A stretch of 51,728 nt of DNA from Deltaproteobacteria bacterium HGW-Deltaproteobacteria-14 (GCA_002841945.1 PHBI01000090.1:1-51728); one strand, 5' to 3'; counted from the first letter of the stretch, positions 6,987-15,469 are shown. Numbers and translations are program-made. The notes: a model not told the origin generated them from the sequence alone.

Positions 6987-9308
6987 TCACCTCACGTCCA
7001 GGTCGTCGAGGGCGACGTAGCCGGCGCCGTCGAGCCAGAAGCCGTAGAAGCCCATGCGGTCGTCGACCCCGGGCAGCTCCACGCGGTCGCCGCCGACCTT
7101 CACCCGGGTCGCCTTGGCGCCGACCGTCACCTCGACCGCCGCCCCGTCCTCGCCCGCCCCGCGCAGCTTCGCCTCGCCGAGCACCTCGGTGGTGAACCCG
7201 GCCTTGCGCCCGAAGGTCACCCGGCCGGACTCGACCGCGCGCACGAGCTTCACCCTCCCCTCCTCGAAGACGACGGCGTGAAAACGCATCGGCCTGGTCA
7301 CCACGCGGTCCTTGGACCCGGCCTGCTCCTCCTTGGCGACGTCGACGTCGTTGACGCCAAAGGCGAAGGCGACCACCGGCCGGCCGTCGACCAGCTCCAC
7401 CTCGGACAGCCTCTTCGCGTCCCGCGGTGAGCTCGGCGGCCACCAGTCCGCCGCCGGCTCGTAGCCGACCACGAACCTCGCCGTCAGCGCGTCCCTCGGC
7501 ACCCCGTCGACGACCAGGAACCCGAGCCGCCCCTCGCCGCCCTCCTTCTGGTAGCTCCGGAGCCCGTCGGCGCGCCCGTCGACCCCGCGCCGCCCGGTCA
7601 CCACCGTGCCCCCGCTCTGGACCGCCCACACCGGGTGCGCCCCGATGAGCGCGAACTCGTCACGCCGCTGCGTCCCGCCGCCAAACGACCACGTGCCGAG
7701 GCGGCGGCTCTTGTTGAGCTCGCGCAGGACGTCCGCCGGCAGCGCGTCCCCGGCGTACGGCGCCGCGCCCTGCTTGCGCCACAGCCAGTGCGACGGCCCG
7801 AGGAACGCCAGCGCCTCCTCGAGCCACGGCCGCAGCGGACCCGTGTCTGCCAGCGCCTTCGCCATGTCGCGGTTGAGGGCGATCTCGTCGGCGACGGCCT
7901 CGAGCGCCGACGGGTGCGTCGTGCGCGCCGCCTTCTTGCGCAGGTACGCCGTGGACTTGTCGAGCTCGAGCACCCCTCGCCACCCCTCGGCGAGCACCTC
8001 CTCCATCTCGTTGATCATGAAGTCGCCCGGGTCGAAGCCCGTCACGGCCTCCCACATCCCCTCTTGGAGCTTCATCGCGGCCACCCGGTCGAGGTGTAGC
8101 AGCGCGCTCATCTGCTCGACCGTGTACCGCCGCGCGTTCTCGACCATGCGCCGCTGCCGATTCTGCGGCAGGTCCTTCGGGTCCCCCCAGACGAGCCGCT
8201 CCTGACGCGCCTGCCACGTGCCCATCTCGTCGACGCTGTCGGGGAGGCCCGCGAAGAACTCCTCGCGCAGGCACGCCGGGATCTCCGGGTAGCGCGCCTG
8301 CGCCTCCGCGAAGTAGCGCCGCGCCAGCCCCTCACCGGTCCGCGCCATCGCGAAGCGGTCCTCCGCCGACCGCAGCTTCGACAGCTTGCCGCGGTTCGTC
8401 CCGAGGTTCAGATAGGCGACCGCGAGCGCGTGCAGGGCCGCGACGCGCGCCCGCTCGTGGACCTTGCCCTCGGCGCCGGCGAGCTCGAACATGCGCTGCA
8501 CCATCGCCGCCTCGGCGGACCGCTTGGCCAGCTTCTCCATCCGCGCCGCCTCGTCGCGCGCCTGGGTCAGGGTCTCGGCCCGGGTCCGCAGCTCGCCGAT
8601 GATGCGCTCGTACTCGCCGAGGGTCAGCGCCGCGAGCTGGAAGTCCGCGTCCCGCGCGGTCGCCGCCCGCAGCGCCGCCACCGCCGCGTCGTAGTCGCGC
8701 TTGTCGAAGGCGTCGATCCCCTGGGAGAACGACCGAAACGCCTCGAAGTCCGCGGTGTGGATCTTGGCGAGCGCCGCCCGCTCCTTCGGCGCGAGCTTCA
8801 CGCCGAGCGCCCCGACCAGCCGCTGCACGAGCCCCTTCTCGAGCTCGAAGAAGGCGTCCTTTTCCCCCTCGATCTGCGCCGTCAGCGCGATCTTGCCGTC
8901 CTTGACCGACACCAGCCGGGCGTCGAGCCGCATCGTCGCGCCGACCACCGTGAACGTCCCCACCACCAGGTGCGAGGCCGCCACGAGCTTGCCGAGCTTG
9001 GCCGCGGTCGTCGCGTCCACGAGCCCGCTCTTGCCGAGCTTCAGCTCCCCGACGACGTCCTCGAGGCGCGCGCGCTCGACCAGCTCGAACCCCTCGACCC
9101 CGGTCAGATCCGTCGTCAGCATCGACGCGAGCCCCTTGCCGAGGCTCTCCATCGCCTCCCCCTCGGCGGCCGGGGCGAAGTCCATCACGGCGATGCGGTA
9201 GGTCGACTTCCCTTTCGGAGACGCAGCATCTGCCTGACCGAGCGGCACGGCACATTGCAACGCAACAAGGGACGCGACGAGGGCGAGGCGGCGGGCGTGA
9301 GCGTTCAT
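6987..9308 (-). CDS. Secreted multidomain protein: CsgG/FlgO-like head, helical TPR-like middle, jelly-roll-like tail
   Basis: The 773-residue product has a signal peptide ending near residue 28 (GQADA-AS). Residues of about 37-165 (YRIAVMDFAP, then LTTDLTGVEGFELVERARLEDVVGEL and a SHLVVGTFTVVGATMRLDARLV strand set) resemble the CsgG/HfaB/FlgO/LpoB fold used by outer-membrane secretion and penicillin-binding-protein activators. A helical region of about 180-440 has TPR-like pairs (FRSFSQGIDAFDKRDYDAAVAALRAA). The last 230 residues are strand-rich and end GFYGFWLDGAGYVALDDLDVR-like, as in the DUF1080/LamG jelly-roll group. There is no lipobox, so it is probably soluble in the periplasm. A ribosome site AAGGTG precedes the ATG. 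The combination is unusual and its function is unknown. Confidence 0.75.
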   Translation of the reverse strand: MNAHARRLALVASLVALQCAVPLGQADAASPKGKSTYRIAVMDFAPAAEGEAMESLGKGLASMLTTDLTGVEGFELVERARLEDVVGELKLGKSGLVDATTAAKLGKLVAASHLVVGTFTVVGATMRLDARLVSVKDGKIALTAQIEGEKDAFFELEKGLVQRLVGALGVKLAPKERAALAKIHTADFEAFRSFSQGIDAFDKRDYDAAVAALRAATARDADFQLAALTLGEYERIIGELRTRAETLTQARDEAARMEKLAKRSAEAAMVQRMFELAGAEGKVHERARVAALHALAVAYLNLGTNRGKLSKLRSAEDRFAMARTGEGLARRYFAEAQARYPEIPACLREEFFAGLPDSVDEMGTWQARQERLVWGDPKDLPQNRQRRMVENARRYTVEQMSALLHLDRVAAMKLQEGMWEAVTGFDPGDFMINEMEEVLAEGWRGVLELDKSTAYLRKKAARTTHPSALEAVADEIALNRDMAKALADTGPLRPWLEEALAFLGPSHWLWRKQGAAPYAGDALPADVLRELNKSRRLGTWSFGGGTQRRDEFALIGAHPVWAVQSGGTVVTGRRGVDGRADGLRSYQKEGGEGRLGFLVVDGVPRDALTARFVVGYEPAADWWPPSSPRDAKRLSEVELVDGRPVVAFAFGVNDVDVAKEEQAGSKDRVVTRPMRFHAVVFEEGRVKLVRAVESGRVTFGRKAGFTTEVLGEAKLRGAGEDGAAVEVTVGAKATRVKVGGDRVELPGVDDRMGFYGFWLDGAGYVALDDLDVR

Positions 9309-9497
9309 CTCGACACCTTACCTTGAATCGGCCGCTCGGGCCGCCTGTGGGGGCGCGGCGGCGGTGGCGGCGGCGGGGAATCGGGGGAGCGCGGCGGACC
9401 CTGGGGTGGTTTGGCGACGGACGGCGGCCGCGACTTCTCGTTCGGCGCCGCTTGGTTGACCTCGCCCGGGGGAGCGTGTCATCGGAGAGACCCGGAC

Positions 9498-9505
9498 AAG
9501 GAGGA
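9498..9505 (+). promoter_or_regulatory. Strong ribosome-binding site fixing the start of the first cassette gene
   Basis: AAGGAGGA sits immediately before the ATG at 9509. It rules out the longer in-frame extension back to 9323, whose added residues are Arg/Gly-rich and look non-coding. Confidence 0.7.
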
Positions 9506-9508
9506 CCG

Positions 9509-10111
9509 ATGGCACGCGAGATAGTGGTGGGCTGTGGCGGCGCCTCGAGCCGCTTCGCGCTCGAGCGCGTGAGCCGCGACAAGCTCTACGGTAAACGCCG
9601 CCGGGTCATCGTCGACGAGCGAGGCGGCGAGTGCCAGCCCGGGACGCTGCTGCGCGACGGCAGCGCCCTGCTCCTGCCCGGGTCGGTCGCCCAGCTCTAC
9701 GTCGACGCCGCCTTCGACGTCGTCGAGCGCGACCAGCTCAGCGCCGTCGATGACGACGGGCGGTTCCTCGACAAGGTCGACAGCACCCTCGGCGTCGAGC
9801 AGCCGGTCACCGGCCCGGTCCCCCCCGAGCGCGTCCTCGACACCATCACCACCGCCGTCTACGCCCTCGAGCCGACCGAGGTCGACCCGGAGCTGGCCGC
9901 GGCCCTGGCGGCGGGCGACATCTTCGAGACCCGCTTCAGCTACCGCGGCGGCTACGAGGACGCCCCCGCCTTCCTGCTCCAGAACGAGCACGGGCTCTTC
10001 GCCCTCATCGGCGAGGAGACCGCCTTCCCGTGGCTCGAGCGCGCCGCACCCGCCGCCGACGAGGAGGACGACCCGTTCGCCGACGACGAGCTCGACTTCT
10101 CCATGTTCTAG
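9509..10111 (+). CDS. Unknown protein with an acidic tail, first gene of a ligase cassette
   Basis: The 200-residue product has no signal peptide or membrane segment, so it is cytoplasmic. Residues of about 20-90 form a compact strand-rich block (DKLYGKRRRVIVDERG, then LLLPGSVAQLYVDAAFDVVERDQL). Residues of about 95-175 form a second block ending AFLLQNEHGLFALIGEE. The last 15 residues are strongly acidic and finish in aromatic residues (DDPFADDELDFSMF). This is reminiscent of the acidic, aromatic-ended tails by which single-stranded DNA-binding proteins recruit partners, but the resemblance is an inference. I do not recognise the family. It leads a co-directional run with the 10270 gene and an ATP-dependent ligase-like gene. 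Confidence 0.75.
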   Translation: MAREIVVGCGGASSRFALERVSRDKLYGKRRRVIVDERGGECQPGTLLRDGSALLLPGSVAQLYVDAAFDVVERDQLSAVDDDGRFLDKVDSTLGVEQPVTGPVPPERVLDTITTAVYALEPTEVDPELAAALAAGDIFETRFSYRGGYEDAPAFLLQNEHGLFALIGEETAFPWLERAAPAADEEDDPFADDELDFSMF

Positions 10112-10129
10112 CAGGCCGCGGGGATGACT

Positions 10130-10203
10130 GATCCAGCGGCTCCGCCGCCTCCACCCGCCGCTGCGCGGCGAAGTCGACCGCAGGGAAATGACGCTTCGCT
10201 GCC
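10130..10203 (-). repeat. Interspersed intergenic repeat A, copy 1
   Basis: Read on the minus strand, this piece matches 32922-32992 over about 65 bp with roughly 90% identity and small indels. The shared core is TCGACTTCGCCGCGC, followed by AGCGGCGGGTGGAGGCGGCG. It fills most of the 158-bp gap between the first two cassette genes. It contains inverted GC-rich stretches (GCCGCCGCTGCGCGGCG-like) and could form a hairpin in the message. Confidence 0.7.
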
Positions 10204-10269
10204 ACCTGCCCGCCGTCTCCTGACCTCCCCCTCGACCGCGGGACCCGCCCGCCACGCTCGCGAGGCCCC

Positions 10270-10977
10270 ATGCCGCGTCTCATCCGCATCACCGATCCCG
10301 CGCGCCGCGACACCTCGGTCGTCATGGAGCGCGCGCGCCGCCCACCCCGCTGGCGCCTCGCCGGCCCGGACGGCGGCGACGTCGACTACGCCACCCTGAT
10401 CAAGGCGACCGAGGGGCGCGACCACGCCGCCCTGCTCGCCCGCTTCGGCGACGACGACGCCCTCGCCGCGGCCCTCGTCGCGGGTGATCCCGAGATCGAT
10501 CTCGAGCTCGTCGGCCGCCGCCTGCGCCCCGACGACAGCGACCGCGTCTGGGTCAAGCCCGACGGCTCGGTGCTCTACAGCGTCCGCACGCTGCGCGTCA
10601 CGACCGACCCGAGCGGCACGGAGATAGGCCGCGAGGACTTCGTCACCGTGGAGGCGACCGTCAACGAGGACGAAGCCCTCCCCTGGACCGGGCGCCTCTA
10701 CCCGAAGAGCGAGGTCGTTCACCGCTTCGCCCTCGTCCGCACGGTCATGCTGCACCACGTCGACGGCCTGACCTTCGATTTCTTGCGCGACATCGCCCGG
10801 ACCCTGGCCGACGAGGACAAGATGGCGCTCGTCGGCAGCGGGCCGCGCGGCGGTCAGCCGCTGGTCTTTCAGGCCAACGGCACGCCGTACCGCGGCTTTC
10901 TCGAGGGCCGCGTCGAGGGCGAGGCCTTCCGCCTGCTCCTCCACCTCTCCAACTTCGAGCTCAAGAGGCCGACGTGA
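10270..10977 (+). CDS. Unknown protein, translationally coupled to the ligase-like gene
   Basis: The 235-residue product is soluble and charged, with no recognisable motif. The N-terminal 90 residues are helical and Asp/Ala-rich. Residues of about 95-235 are strand-rich (VWVKPDGSVLYSVRTLRV, then VVHRFALVRTVMLHHVDGLTFDFLRDIA) and end with a beta segment before the stop. Its TGA overlaps the GTG start of the ligase-like gene in the sequence GTGA (10974-10977). The two are therefore almost certainly made together, and a shared job in nucleic-acid end handling is the natural guess. No known ligase accessory family comes to mind. Confidence 0.75.
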   Translation: MPRLIRITDPARRDTSVVMERARRPPRWRLAGPDGGDVDYATLIKATEGRDHAALLARFGDDDALAAALVAGDPEIDLELVGRRLRPDDSDRVWVKPDGSVLYSVRTLRVTTDPSGTEIGREDFVTVEATVNEDEALPWTGRLYPKSEVVHRFALVRTVMLHHVDGLTFDFLRDIARTLADEDKMALVGSGPRGGQPLVFQANGTPYRGFLEGRVEGEAFRLLLHLSNFELKRPT

Positions 10978-12437
10978 ACTCCCCCTTCTCCGACCGCTTC
11001 GCAGCCTGGGGCCCGGCGCGCCTCGCCCCGATCGGGTCGCTGAGCGACCTGCGCCTCAAGGCCAAGCTCGAGCGCTACAAGCGCACCGTCGCCAAGCGCT
11101 ACCGCGTCATCTTCCCCGACCGCCTCGACCAGCTCCTGCCGGCGGGGCCGCTCCACATCTCGACCAAGGTCGACGGCGAGCTGTGGTTTCTCGTGAAGCT
11201 CGGCGGCGCCGTCGCCCTGTGCGCCTACAACGGGCGCGTCATCGAGGGCGCGCCCGTCACCGACGAGGCGGCGACGCAGCTCGCCGGCCTGTCCGACGGC
11301 GTCTTCCCGGGCGAGCTCTTCGCCCTGCTGAACCCCAAGGGCGGCTCTCGCCCGCGGGTCCACGACGTCGCCCGGGCGCTCAAGGACGACGCCGCCGTGC
11401 CCAAGGTCGCCTTCAAGCCGTTCGACGTCCTCGAGATCGACGGTACAGACTGGCAGGGGCGCACCTACGCGGACCGCTGGACCCGCCTCAGCGAGCTCTT
11501 CGGCGAGGGGCGCCGCTGCGCGCCGGTCACGACGGTCGTCGGCGAGGCGGACGAGGCGGCGCGCCGCTACGCCGACTGGGTCGCCTCGGGCCGCTTCGAG
11601 GGGATGGTGGTCCGCAGCGCGCAGGGGCTCACCTTCAAGGTCAAGCCCGAGCTCGACCTCGACGCCGTGGTCATCGGCTTCGGCGAGCGCGACGCCCTGA
11701 CCGGGCCGGAGGTCCGCGAGCTCCACCTGGCCCTCGTCCGCGACGACGGCAGCTACCACGTCCTCGGGCCGGTCGGCGGTGGCTTCAGCGAGAGCGACCG
11801 GGTCGCCTGGCACCAGCGCCTCGCCCCGCTCGAGGCGCCGTCGAGCTACCGCATGGCGAACCGCGAGGGGACGCTGGCGCGCTTCGTCCGCCCCGAGATC
11901 GTCGCGCAGATCAAGGTCTCGGACCTGCTCGCGAGCGACGTCGTCGACAACCCCTCGACCCAGATGACGCTCAGCTGGTCCCCGAGCGAGGGGTGGTCCC
12001 CGCTCCAGGTGCTGCCGCTGCCGTCGCTCATCCACCCGGTGTTCGTGCGCGAGCGCAGCGACAAGGCGCCGGACGCGGCCAACTGCGGGCTGACCCAGAT
12101 CTGGTCCTATCTCCCCTTCGAGGGGGTCGAGACGCGCCCCGTCCGCCCCAGCCGCCCCCCCGGCGAGGTCGTCTATCGCCGCGTCTGGACCAAGACGACC
12201 AAGGACAAGGTGGCGGTCCGCAAGGCGGTCGTTATCGCAACGCACAAATCAGAATTAGACAATGCGTGGCCGCCATTCGTGGCGTTCTTCACCGACTTTG
12301 CTGCAGGGCGAAAAGAGCCCCTCCAGACCAGCCTGCGGGTCGCCGCGACCGAGGCGAAGGCGCTGGCCGCGGTCGATGCGTGGATCGGCGACAACGTCAA
12401 GCGCGGCTGGAGCGAGGTCGAGGCCCCGGCGAGCTGA
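10974..12437 (+). CDS. ATP-dependent DNA ligase-like nucleotidyltransferase with a C-terminal extension
   Basis: The 487-residue product carries the covalent nucleotidyltransferase motifs in order: motif I STKVDGEL with nucleophile Lys65, motif III GELFALL (Glu114), motif IV EGMVVRS (209-215) and motif V FKVKPELD (221-228). An OB-fold-like domain follows (about 245-325, ending RPEIVAQIKVSDL). The last 150 residues (from about 335, SLIHPVFVRERSDKAP) do not belong to a domain I recognise. The fold would join nicked DNA or RNA, or cap or adenylate ends. No LigD-type polymerase, phosphoesterase or Ku partner is adjacent, so this is not the usual bacterial NHEJ set. Codons near 12231-12266 are rich in A or T at the third position and include TTA and TCA, odd for this gene. 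Confidence 0.82.
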   Translation: MNSPFSDRFAAWGPARLAPIGSLSDLRLKAKLERYKRTVAKRYRVIFPDRLDQLLPAGPLHISTKVDGELWFLVKLGGAVALCAYNGRVIEGAPVTDEAATQLAGLSDGVFPGELFALLNPKGGSRPRVHDVARALKDDAAVPKVAFKPFDVLEIDGTDWQGRTYADRWTRLSELFGEGRRCAPVTTVVGEADEAARRYADWVASGRFEGMVVRSAQGLTFKVKPELDLDAVVIGFGERDALTGPEVRELHLALVRDDGSYHVLGPVGGGFSESDRVAWHQRLAPLEAPSSYRMANREGTLARFVRPEIVAQIKVSDLLASDVVDNPSTQMTLSWSPSEGWSPLQVLPLPSLIHPVFVRERSDKAPDAANCGLTQIWSYLPFEGVETRPVRPSRPPGEVVYRRVWTKTTKDKVAVRKAVVIATHKSELDNAWPPFVAFFTDFAAGRKEPLQTSLRVAATEAKALAAVDAWIGDNVKRGWSEVEAPAS

Positions 12438-12464
12438 CCCGAGCGGGCCGCACACCTCGCCGCA

Positions 12465-12583
12465 TCAGCCCCCCTGCGGGGTCGGGGCGAGCGGTCAGCC
12501 CCCTGCGGGGTCGGGGCGAGCAGTCAGCCCCCCTGCGGGGTCGGGGCGAGCGGTCAGCCCCCCTGCGGGGTCGGATCGATCGA
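12465..12583. repeat. Four tandem 29-30 bp units with CCCC-TGC-GGGG hairpins between convergent genes
   Basis: Units begin at 12465, 12495, 12524 and 12554, each reading TCAGCCCCCCTGCGGGGTCG or one C shorter. The unit at 12554 is the last codons and stop of the minus-strand lipoprotein gene, so the other three look like tandem copies of that gene end. Every unit can fold CCCC/GGGG around TGC. The block lies between a plus-strand gene ending at 12437 and a minus-strand gene ending at 12554, so it may act as a two-way terminator. The repeats lack varied spacers, so they are not CRISPR. Confidence 0.7.
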
Positions 12584-15253
12584 GTCGCAGACCCCGTCGC
12601 CGTCGTCGTCGAAGTCGCAGGCGTCGCCGAGGCCATCACCGTCGCTGTCGGCCTGGTCGGGGTTGACGATGAGCGGGCAGTTGTCGGCCGCGCCCACGAC
12701 CCCGTCCCCGTCGGCGTCGGGCTCGAGCACGTGGATCTGGATCGTCTTGGTGTCGCCGCGGCCAGCGCTGTCGGTCGCGGTGAGCGTCACGACGTGGACG
12801 CCGGGGGTCGTGAGCTGCGCCGTCAGCGGCGCGCCGGTGCCGAGGGCGCCGTCCCTGCTCGAGCTCCAGCTCCACGCGATCGGCGCCGTGCCGCCGGCCT
12901 GGGTCGCGTCGAAGGTGACGGCGTCTCCGGGGAAGACCCGCGACAGCCGCGCCGGCGAGGTGATATCGGCGTGGAAGCCGATGAGCCCCTCGATGGTGGT
13001 CGTGATGGCGGGGGTGTCGGTGTTCCCGCCGTACCACGCGAGGCTGTAGAGGATGGCCCCGTTCGGCTGCGGGCCGTAGGGAACAGCGCCGGTGGAGGAG
13101 TCGTTGTAGAGGAAGTCGATGACGTTCGGGTAGGTCATCAGGATGTTGGCGGTGTCGAAGGGCAGCGCGCCGCTGAAGTTGCCGAAGCAGTCGTTGAAGC
13201 CGATGGCCGCCATCAGGTCGTTGAAGAGGTAGTTGCAGTAGTCGTTGTGGTCGGTCAGGTAGACGGCGCCGCCGTTCCGCTCCTTGAGGATGGTGTAGTA
13301 GTTGTCGATGACCGGGCCCGAGTGCGGTGGGTGCCACAGGTCGCCGGTGATGCGGCCGTCGACGATCACGTTCTTCACCGGCATCGCCGCGTGGAACGCC
13401 GCCATGGCGGCGATGTCGGTGGTGCGTGTGGTGGTGCCGCCTTCGAGATCGAACACCCACAGCTGCTGGAACGTGTTCGCCTGGAGGGTGCTCGCGACGA
13501 CGCCCTCGGACGGGTTGAAGAGGAACGTGACGGCGCCGCCCGCGGCCACGATCCGGTCCTTGAGCTCGGTCGACCACTGCGCGTACCCGGGGTAGTCGTT
13601 GTAGGTGACCAGCAGGACCGCCTGCTCGCCGCTCGACTCGGGGTAGCAGGTCGGCGTGCAGCCGTCGCCGGGGGCGGTGTTGCCGTCGTCGCACCCCTCG
13701 CCGGGGTCGAGGACGCCGTTGCCGCAGACGATGCAGGCGTTCGACTGGGGGTTGCAGCCGTTGGCGCAGGCGGCGCCCGCGTCGAGGTCGTCGACGACGC
13801 CGTCGCAGTCGTCGTCGAGGCCGTTGCACAGCTCGGTGACGCTGCCGGCGCAGCTCGGGTCGTTGGGGGCCGGGTCGGAGTTGTCGCCGGCGCCGTCGCA
13901 GTCGGCGTCCGCCCACTCGGTCGGGTCGGTCGGGAAGACGTCCACGTCGTTGTCGTAGCCGTCCTTGTCCTGGTCGTTGTCGGCGTAGATCTGGCACGCC
14001 CCCGAGACGCAGTAGTAGCCCGGGTTACAGGGGTTGTGGACGCCGCACAGGTCGAGGGTGGGCGCGAAGCGGCTGTCGAAGTCGAGGGCGCCGTCCGAGG
14101 TCCCGGTGTAGGCGGTCGTGACCGCCACGCTGCCGCCGCCGAGCCCCTCCTGGGCGCAGCTCCCGAGGTCGACGTCGAACAGCACGTAGGGGTAGACGGT
14201 GCCGGCGGCGATCGTCCCGAGGTCGGCGTGGTCGGTCGCGTCGGCGGCGTCGTCGGCCGTGGCGAGGGTGCGCAGGCGGCAGGCCGAGATGCCGGCGCGG
14301 ACGCCGAGGGCGACGTTCCAGTAGCGCTTGTTGGCGGCCAGGCCGCCGCTCGTGAGGAGCTCTTCGCCGCGGTAGACGGCGGCCTGGTAGAGGTACGGGT
14401 TGGCGTCGGCGCCGGTCGCGATGGTCACCGGCGCGCAGCCGTTCAGGTGGCCCGCGACGCAGAGGTTGCCGGGCTCGGCGACGCCGGGGTCGATGGTGAT
14501 GTCGGCGACGAAGTTCTCGCCGTCGTTCGGGGTGGAGCAGTCGAGGCGGATGGCGTCCATCCACAGCTGGGTGTCGACGTCGTCGCCGGTCCCGGCGGTG
14601 CATGCGAAGCCGAGGACGAAGGTGCGGGCGCGGCCGCCGCCGTTCTCCTCGAACAGCAGCGCGATGTCCTCGCAGCCGCTCTCGGTGGCCCGGCAGCAGT
14701 CGAACTTGGCCGAGCAGAAGATGTTGTTGAAGTTGACGGCGATGTCGAAGAAGCCCTGCCGCGCCGGGCGCATCAGGGTCACGTCGAACCGCACGGCGTT
14801 GTCGGCGTTCTCGAGGCACGGCGCCGAGCGCGTCAGGGGGCCGGTCCCCGGGGTGGTCGGGTTCTGGATCTCGAGGGCGGCGCCGGCGACGGTGGCGGCG
14901 CCGGACGCGAAGGCGCCGAGGTCCCCCGCCGCGATCGGCGCGGGGTACGCCCCGACGACCCACAGGCGGACGGTGTTGGGCGAGCTGTCCGCATCGCAGG
15001 GCCCGACGTAGCTGACCGAGCCGGCGCCGTCGCCGTACCGCGTCGAGCTGAGCCGGCGCTGCCAGACGACCTCGGCGTCGGCGTTGACGACCTCGACGTC
15101 CCACACCACGTCGCCGACGCCCGGCAGGTCGAGGGCCGCGACGGCCACCGCGAGCCCCGGGCCGCTGAAGGAGTCGTCGTCGGAGGGGGCCTGAGCGCAG
15201 CCTGCGAGGGCGACGGCCGCGAGGACCGCAAGTGCGATATTGCGTGGCTGCAA
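12554..15253 (-). CDS. Large Cys-rich lipoprotein with MopE-like, Myxococcus Cys-rich, amidotransferase-like, PKD and thrombospondin-3 parts
   Basis: The 899-residue product is a lipoprotein: the signal peptide ends in the lipobox LAGC with Cys19. Residues of about 30-440 are strand-rich with several Cys pairs and resemble no family I can name. Then come Asp-rich calcium loops (DNDQDKDGYDNDVD), a MopE-like metal motif ELCNGLDDDCDG (about 474) and a Myxococcus Cys-rich repeat starting CGNGVLDPGEGCDDGN (about 506). Residues of about 545-755 look like a class-I amidotransferase/ThuA-like alpha/beta domain (AVLLVTYNDYPGYAQW, LWVFDLEG). A PKD domain (about 765-850) and thrombospondin type-3 repeats (DADGDGVVGAADNC) close it. 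It is probably on the outer surface, bound to calcium. Confidence 0.8.
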   Translation of the reverse strand: MQPRNIALAVLAAVALAGCAQAPSDDDSFSGPGLAVAVAALDLPGVGDVVWDVEVVNADAEVVWQRRLSSTRYGDGAGSVSYVGPCDADSSPNTVRLWVVGAYPAPIAAGDLGAFASGAATVAGAALEIQNPTTPGTGPLTRSAPCLENADNAVRFDVTLMRPARQGFFDIAVNFNNIFCSAKFDCCRATESGCEDIALLFEENGGGRARTFVLGFACTAGTGDDVDTQLWMDAIRLDCSTPNDGENFVADITIDPGVAEPGNLCVAGHLNGCAPVTIATGADANPYLYQAAVYRGEELLTSGGLAANKRYWNVALGVRAGISACRLRTLATADDAADATDHADLGTIAAGTVYPYVLFDVDLGSCAQEGLGGGSVAVTTAYTGTSDGALDFDSRFAPTLDLCGVHNPCNPGYYCVSGACQIYADNDQDKDGYDNDVDVFPTDPTEWADADCDGAGDNSDPAPNDPSCAGSVTELCNGLDDDCDGVVDDLDAGAACANGCNPQSNACIVCGNGVLDPGEGCDDGNTAPGDGCTPTCYPESSGEQAVLLVTYNDYPGYAQWSTELKDRIVAAGGAVTFLFNPSEGVVASTLQANTFQQLWVFDLEGGTTTRTTDIAAMAAFHAAMPVKNVIVDGRITGDLWHPPHSGPVIDNYYTILKERNGGAVYLTDHNDYCNYLFNDLMAAIGFNDCFGNFSGALPFDTANILMTYPNVIDFLYNDSSTGAVPYGPQPNGAILYSLAWYGGNTDTPAITTTIEGLIGFHADITSPARLSRVFPGDAVTFDATQAGGTAPIAWSWSSSRDGALGTGAPLTAQLTTPGVHVVTLTATDSAGRGDTKTIQIHVLEPDADGDGVVGAADNCPLIVNPDQADSDGDGLGDACDFDDDGDGVCDSIDPTPQGG

Positions 15254-15457
15254 GGGGCGCCTTCCTCGGTCTCGAACCCGCTATTGATGAGGCCTGAAAC
15301 GGTGTGCTCCAGGGCCACGAGGATCGCTACCGCAGCGCACGATGTCAACGCGAAGAACGCAAACGAGGGGGCGCCCGGCGCGCGCCCCGCGAGGGCGTGA
15401 CCCGCGCTGGAGTCGCGGCCGGCGACCTGAGACCGTGACGGCTCGCGGCGCATCCTG

Positions 15458-15463
15458 TATACC
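15458..15463 (+). promoter_or_regulatory. -10 box of the response-regulator gene, probably leaderless
   Basis: TATACC lies 6 nt before the ATG at 15470. GTGACG at 15435-15440, 17 bp upstream, is a fair -35. No ribosome-binding site fits between the box and the ATG. Confidence 0.5.
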
Positions 15464-15469
15464 GCGCGC

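Noticed and set aside
9254..9266. Recurrent GCAAC-type words (also near 5268, 12236, 29452, 45947) as a shared motif
   Set aside because: They cluster simply because they occur in the few AT-richer places. No fixed spacing or longer consensus was seen.
9323..9508. N-terminal extension of the first cassette protein
   Set aside because: Arg/Gly-rich, while AAGGAGGA stands just before the ATG at 9509.
12465..12583. Possible CRISPR array
   Set aside because: Units are adjacent, with no variable spacers and no cas genes, and one unit is the end of a gene.
11183..15400. A 1405-residue plus-strand open frame
   Set aside because: It runs antisense through the 12554-15253 lipoprotein and out of frame through the ligase. 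It is Arg/Gly/Ala/Val-rich low complexity with no family pattern. GC-rich DNA gives such frames by chance.
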